9,948 nt of DNA. Origin: Streptosporangiaceae bacterium (GTDB lineage Bacteria; Actinomycetota; Actinomycetes; Streptosporangiales; Streptosporangiaceae). The notes under the pieces are model-generated. The model had not been told where the DNA came from. It ran no database searches and saw only the letters and a list, made by a program, of their open reading frames with translations. Of this stretch, positions 6,521-9,948 are shown piece after piece. Numbering within the stretch: the first letter of the stretch is position 1; the number at the start of each line of letters is the position of its first letter. The position numbers and the translations under genes are program-made. The stretch spans positions 1-9,948 of the forward strand of contig JAICWX010000313.1 of assembly GCA_025934635.1 (NCBI GenBank). The letters are read 5' to 3'.

Positions 6521-7102
6521 TCAGCTTTCGCCGCCGTGCGGGCCGGCTGGGTCCGCGGGACTGGTGCTGGGTAGCCGGCTCCAGGCCTGCCGGGCGGCGT
6601 CGGTGAGCCACGGCGCTGCGCCGGCGACAAGCTGCCGCAGCGATGCGCCGTACCGGGCGGCCATGGTGTCGCTGTGCCGCATCACGTCGAGTTCGTTGGC
6701 GGCCGTCAGCTCGGTGAAGGCACGGATATCCCGCTCCGGCGGCGTGTGGGTGCGACCGGTGAAGCGGTCCCGGAAATGCACCGGCCCGGCCCCGGCCAGA
6801 AACGGGTACACGGCCGCCCGGTCGCAGTTGCCGTACAGGTAGACCAGCGACTCGACCCGGGCACCGGCCAGTGCACTGAGCACCGGGCGTTCGTCCAGGC
6901 CGAGCAGCACCTGGTCGAAGCCGTCCGTGCCGTAGCAAGCGTGGCACAGCGCGGCGACCTGAAGGTCCTCGCCGGCTCCCCATTCTGCGAGCAGCGCGGC
7001 GACCCGGTTCACGTGTTCATACAGGGTTCCGCCCGGGTGGGCCAGCTGGCCGGCCCCGCGGGCCAGCAGGAACTCCTGGATTTCCGGCGAATCAGGCCTC
7101 AC
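6521..7102 (-). CDS. DUF6817 domain protein (HD-like helical domain)
   Basis: The protein has 193 residues from a GTG at 7102. The pattern FLLARGAGQLAHPGGTLYEH (11-30), LLAEWGAGEDLQVAALCHACYG (37-58) and LVYLYGNCDR (86-95) matches the DUF6817 family, a helical domain resembling HD phosphohydrolases. Candidate metal ligands are H22, H30, H54 and D94. The activity of the family is not established, to my knowledge. The last 15 residues (SPADPAGPHGGES) are low complexity. The only Shine-Dalgarno-like sequence (GGTGAG) touches the start codon, too close to work. A TATAAC lies 7 bases before the GTG, so a leaderless transcript would explain the start. An internal start would remove the conserved N-terminus. 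Confidence 0.75.
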   Translation of the reverse strand: MRPDSPEIQEFLLARGAGQLAHPGGTLYEHVNRVAALLAEWGAGEDLQVAALCHACYGTDGFDQVLLGLDERPVLSALAGARVESLVYLYGNCDRAAVYPFLAGAGPVHFRDRFTGRTHTPPERDIRAFTELTAANELDVMRHSDTMAARYGASLRQLVAGAAPWLTDAARQAWSRLPSTSPADPAGPHGGES

Positions 7103-7115
7103 CTCACCAGTTATA
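7102..7115 (-). promoter_or_regulatory. Putative -10 element for a leaderless DUF6817 transcript
   Basis: On the - strand TATAAC occupies 7115-7110, a good -10 hexamer in otherwise GC-rich DNA. A transcript starting 7-8 bases downstream would begin at or next to the GTG at 7102. The -35 position with a 17-base spacer reads GCTGTA, a poor match, so the assignment rests on the -10 alone. Confidence 0.4.
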
Positions 7116-7177
7116 TCCAGGAACGCACGGATTACAGCGGGAAAGGGCAGCGGGGGGATGCGGCCGCGAGGAGGCCG

Positions 7178-7217
7178 GTGTGCCCCCGGGTACCTTCTTA
7201 CGTACCCGGGGGCACAC
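7178..7217 (-). terminator. Perfect 16-bp hairpin after the glutamic peptidase gene
   Basis: The arm at 7178-7193 (GTGTGCCCCCGGGTAC) is exactly complementary to 7202-7217, with an 8-base loop at 7194-7201. It starts 31 bases past the stop of the peptidase gene and lies 75 bases before the DUF6817 start, so it is well placed to end the peptidase transcript. Neither side has a T-run, which is common among actinobacterial terminators. A protein-binding palindrome is the alternative. Confidence 0.7.
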
Positions 7218-7248
7218 GACCGTCTGGGGTGGATCCCCGCTCGTCCGG

Positions 7249-8325
7249 TTAGAAGCCGAGCCAGTGCCGGCGGTGATGGTGGTGGCCGCCCGTTCCGTCC
7301 GTATCGCCTGCGCCGGGCGCGGTGGCGCTGGGAGCCGGGGCCGGGGCGGTGTCACTCGGGGCGGGCGTGGCGGTGCCGGTGGTGCCGTCGCTGTCCCAGG
7401 TCACCGCGAAGGCGCTGCCCCCGGTGAGGGCGGAGGGCGTGGCCTCGGTGACGTTGTTGCCCGACACCATGGTCAGGGCGTCGGGGTTTTCGTTGCCGAG
7501 CGCCGTGTTGTCGACCGTCGCGGCGGTGAAGTTCACGGTGCCGAAGTTCGACAGCGGCAGCACGGTCCCGTTCCCGCTGCTGGGCGCCTCCGCGATGATC
7601 TCGGCCGACCCGAGCTGCGCGATGTTCGAGCGTTGGTCGGTCTGCTGGGTCCAGCCCTGGGTCGTATCCGTCAGCGTCAGGGTGAACGCCCCGCCGCCGT
7701 CGGCGGCCACCGAGGCGCTCATCGCGTCACCGGGCTGAACGGGGTTGTCGTAGAACACCGGGGCGGCGGGGAACATCTCGAACCAGCCCTGATAGGCGGC
7801 AGCGCCGCCGTTGCAGTCGGCCTCCGTGCCGGTCTGCTCGACCGAGTTGGTCCCGTCACCGTCGAGGCCGACCCAGAAGCTGGAGAAGGTATCCGTCGCG
7901 GTGCAGGTCACCGCGGGCTGGGCCCAGGACGCGGACACGCTCGTGAACGTCCCGGCGACTCCGGCTGACGTATACCCGGCCCAGTTCTCGCTGGTAGCAC
8001 TGGCATTGGCCGCATTGACGACGGCGCCCTGGGCGGACGAGCCCTGGGCGGACGAACCCTGGGCGGAGGAAGAGGACGCTGATCCCGCGGGACCGGGCAT
8101 CATCTCGTAGCCGCCCCGGGCCCATCCGCCGGAATCCGCGTCCGCGGCGGCCGGGTACGACACGCTGGCGGTGTTGACGGCCTTCTCGCTGTGCGCTGAC
8201 AGGAGGGCATAGCCGACGACCAGGACGGGAACGCTGGTCCCGGCGACGACCAGGGCCAGCCGACGGCCCGGGCCCTGCGATGCGCGGCGCCTCCGGGAAG
8301 TACGGAAGGCTCGGCGGGAATACAC
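7249..8325 (-). CDS. Secreted glutamic endopeptidase, family G1 (eqolisin)
   Basis: The protein has 358 residues from the GTG at 8325, with GGAGAAAGGA about 10 bases upstream. The frame is open further upstream (to 8838) but that part overlaps the divergent acetyltransferase. A basic N-terminus (RRRR at 11-14) and a hydrophobic stretch at 23-43 make a signal peptide or signal anchor. Then comes a Ser/Ala/Gly linker with SSAQG three times (86-100). The peptidase domain runs from about 112 to 310: ENWAGY (113-118), FWVGLDGDG (150-158), VEQTG with Q164, and SAEIIAEAP with E246, followed by NFGTVNFTAA (260-269). Q164 and E246 align with the catalytic Gln53/Glu136 dyad of scytalidoglutamic peptidase. 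Such enzymes cleave proteins at acid pH outside the cell. A Thr/Ala/Pro linker (318-336) leads to a His-rich end, GGHHHHRRHWLGF. Confidence 0.9.
   Translation of the reverse strand: MYSRRAFRTSRRRRASQGPGRRLALVVAGTSVPVLVVGYALLSAHSEKAVNTASVSYPAAADADSGGWARGGYEMMPGPAGSASSSSAQGSSAQGSSAQGAVVNAANASATSENWAGYTSAGVAGTFTSVSASWAQPAVTCTATDTFSSFWVGLDGDGTNSVEQTGTEADCNGGAAAYQGWFEMFPAAPVFYDNPVQPGDAMSASVAADGGGAFTLTLTDTTQGWTQQTDQRSNIAQLGSAEIIAEAPSSGNGTVLPLSNFGTVNFTAATVDNTALGNENPDALTMVSGNNVTEATPSALTGGSAFAVTWDSDGTTGTATPAPSDTAPAPAPSATAPGAGDTDGTGGHHHHRRHWLGF
8026..8070 (-). repeat. 15-bp tandem repeat (3 units) encoding SSAQG
   Basis: Three adjacent 15-base units at 8026-8040, 8041-8055 and 8056-8070. The first two are identical (GCCCTGGGCGGACGA on the + strand) and the third differs at two bases. 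They encode the flexible linker between the membrane segment and the peptidase domain, and their length keeps the reading frame. Confidence 0.9.
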
Positions 8326-8377
8326 GGGGCTGACGTCCTTTCTCCAGCGCTCCCAAGGATCCCCGGCAACGGCCGCG

Positions 8378-8399
8378 CGTAAATGGGCGATCGTAAATG
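8378..8399. promoter_or_regulatory. CGTAAATG direct repeat upstream of the glutamic peptidase gene
   Basis: CGTAAATG occurs at 8378-8385 and again at 8392-8399, 14 bases apart and 53-75 bases upstream of the peptidase GTG, in a locally AT-richer patch of the divergent intergenic region. On the - strand the second copy contains TACGAT, a possible -10, but no matching -35 is seen. It could be a regulator site or chance. Confidence 0.3.
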
Positions 8400-8529
8400 T
8401 CGCCCTTACCAGAGCATTTCGTCTCCCGTTACAGGCTAGAGACAGGCATTGTCGCCGGGGCGCGCGATAGAAACTCGTAAGATCGGGCGTCCCGGGAGTG
8501 AGCCCAGGACGCCGGTTATCGTCGCGGGT

Positions 8530-8910
8530 ATGCCCGAACTGATCGCTCCGACCGTCCGCCTGCATGCGGCCTGGCTGGAAGCGCATGAGGAGTGGGGGCC
8601 GGGCCTGCACGAGGACGGTCAGGTGCTCGGCGCGATCGCGCTGGGGCACGAGTTCAGCGACTTGGTGTGGCAGGCGGGCCACATCGGCTACGGCATCCGG
8701 CCGTCGGCGCGACGGCGCGGGCTGGCCACCTGGGCGCTGGGCGAGATGCTCGGCGCCGCGCGGGGGCTCGGCCTGGACCGGGTTCTGATCGTCTGCGAGG
8801 CGGGCAACGTCGCCTCGGCCAGGACGATCGAGCGCCACGGCGCCGTCCTGGAAGAGATCCGGGAGACCGGCGACGGCCCGTTCAGGCGTTACTGGATCAC
8901 ACTGCCGTAG
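8530..8910 (+). CDS. GNAT-family N-acetyltransferase with internal deletion
   Basis: The protein has 126 residues from the ATG at 8530 (MPELIAPTVRLHAAWLEAHE), the start used by the family members I know; no good Shine-Dalgarno precedes it. The C-terminal half is a normal GNAT core: HIGYGIRPSARRRGLATWAL (51-70), with R61-R62-R63-G64-L65-A66 as the acetyl-CoA pyrophosphate loop, then RVLIVCEAGNVASARTIERHG (84-104) and RRYWITLP at the end. The N-terminal half is short. After GPGLHEDG (24-30) the sequence goes straight to QVLGAIALGHEF, while relatives I recall have roughly 40 more residues there, ending in a W-x-V-E-D-G strand. The frame is kept. The missing part forms early strands of the fold and the substrate site, so activity is doubtful. 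A pseudogene is possible. Confidence 0.75.
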   Translation: MPELIAPTVRLHAAWLEAHEEWGPGLHEDGQVLGAIALGHEFSDLVWQAGHIGYGIRPSARRRGLATWALGEMLGAARGLGLDRVLIVCEAGNVASARTIERHGAVLEEIRETGDGPFRRYWITLP

Positions 8911-8955
8911 GCATCGGGCCAGCTCAGCGGGAGCGATACTGTCTCATCTTGAGTC

Positions 8956-8995
8956 ATTCGTTTTCTTGAAAGATTCGTCTTTAGCGCGTTAGGGT
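8956..8995 (+). promoter_or_regulatory. furA promoter and probable FurA operator
   Basis: TTGAAA at 8966-8971 and TAGGGT at 8990-8995 form a -35/-10 pair with an 18-base spacer. Transcription would start about 7 bases on, at the furA GTG (9002), giving a leaderless message. The -35 sits in an AT-rich patch with the palindrome TCTTGAAAGA (8964-8973) and two ATTCGT copies (8956-8961 and 8973-8978), the kind of AT-rich site FurA proteins bind for autorepression. The sequence AGGGTGG could alternatively serve as a Shine-Dalgarno in a longer transcript. Confidence 0.5.
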
Positions 8996-9001
8996 GGTGG
9001 C

Positions 9002-9430
9002 GTGACGACTTCCCCCGCCCCGGCCGAGGAACTGCGCCGGGCCGGCCTGCGGGTGACGGCTGCCCGGATCGCGTTGCTCGAGACCGTCCGGGACGGTGAC
9101 CACCTCGGCGTCGACGCAATCGCCGCCGGGGTGCGCGACCGCATCGGCCACATCTCCCTGCAAGCGGTGTACGACGCCCTGCACGCCCTGACCGAGGTCA
9201 GGCTCATCCGCCGGATCGAGCCGGCCGGCGGGCCGCCTCGGTTCGAGGGACGCGTCGGGGATAATCACCACCACGTCGTCTGCCGGTCGTGCGGCGTCGT
9301 CGCTGATGTCGACTGCGCGGTCGGCGAGGCACCGTGCCTGACCGCTTCCGATGACCAGGGTTTCGCGATCGACGAAGCCGACGTCACCTACTGGGGCCTG
9401 TGCCCTGACTGTTCCACCCGTAGTTCCTGA
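9002..9430 (+). CDS. furA: Fur-family peroxide-responsive repressor FurA
   Basis: The protein has 142 residues from a GTG. The N-terminal winged helix runs to about residue 82 and includes LRVTAARIALLETV (16-29) and the recognition region ISLQAVYDALHALTE (51-65). The C-terminal dimerisation domain begins with VGDNHHHVVCRSCGVVADVD (85-104) and continues with CAVGEAPCLTASD (105-117), nearly identical to mycobacterial FurA as I recall it. C94/C97 and C134/C137 are the structural zinc cysteines, and the HHH cluster (89-91) belongs to the metal site. The protein is a metal-dependent repressor that loses DNA binding upon oxidation and controls its own promoter and katG. The katG start follows after 51 bases, the classical arrangement, so the pair should be co-transcribed. 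Confidence 0.95.
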   Translation: MTTSPAPAEELRRAGLRVTAARIALLETVRDGDHLGVDAIAAGVRDRIGHISLQAVYDALHALTEVRLIRRIEPAGGPPRFEGRVGDNHHHVVCRSCGVVADVDCAVGEAPCLTASDDQGFAIDEADVTYWGLCPDCSTRSS

Positions 9431-9448
9431 TCAGCATGACGTTCCTGA

Positions 9449-9948
<500 letters not shown>

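Noticed and set aside
8478..8483. TAAGAT as a -10 for the acetyltransferase gene
   Set aside because: No acceptable -35 at 16-19 bases upstream (the positions read CCGGGG or similar).
8326..8838. Upstream extension of the glutamic peptidase frame
   Set aside because: It would overlap the divergent acetyltransferase gene, has no domain, and puts the signal sequence far from the N-terminus. The GTG at 8325 has a Shine-Dalgarno and precedes the signal region.

Overview
The window is very GC-rich, with the codon use of an actinomycete. It carries an F420-dependent luciferase-like oxidoreductase, an actinobacterial-type FKBP, a FurA-KatG pair that closely resembles the mycobacterial and streptomycete arrangement, and GTG starts. 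A secreted glutamic (G1/eqolisin) peptidase hints at a soil or acid-tolerant lineage; that last point is inference. No mobile element, CRISPR array, rRNA or tRNA was seen.

Region 1 (about 1-3719, + strand) is a tight five-gene run. It holds the C-terminal part of a von Willebrand A-type protein ending in a four-cysteine zinc ribbon, a four-TM protein with a large extracytoplasmic helical domain, and a family-1 solute-binding lipoprotein. A Trypco1/CU044_2847-family small protein and an unrecognised 104-residue protein follow. The first three genes are joined by ATGA stop/start overlaps. No ABC permease or ATPase gene lies beside the binding protein. The layout (lipoprotein sensor, TM protein with external helical domain, cytosolic signalling-type protein) recalls the GlnH-GlnX-PknG module of mycobacteria and corynebacteria. 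I read it as a probable ligand-sensing signalling cluster, and it is the most interesting part of the window. The upstream end is cut off, so any kinase, phosphatase or FHA partner would lie outside.

Region 2 (3716-7102, - strand) holds an alpha/beta hydrolase whose stop shares one CTAG with the convergent gene. Next come a small two-TM protein whose 3' end contains a 21-bp direct repeat at a 31-bp period, an F420-type LLM oxidoreductase, an FKBP prolyl isomerase, and a DUF6817 (HD-like) protein that may be translated from a leaderless mRNA. The gap 4762-4962 shows nothing definite.

Region 3 (7178-8910) has a perfect 16-bp hairpin, then a secreted glutamic peptidase (- strand) with a His-rich C-terminus. 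Divergent from it is a GNAT acetyltransferase that appears to have lost about 40 internal residues.

Region 4 (8911-9948, + strand) is furA followed by katG, the latter cut by the window end. FurA presumably represses its own promoter and katG in response to peroxide. The promoter sits so that transcription would begin at or near the furA GTG codon.
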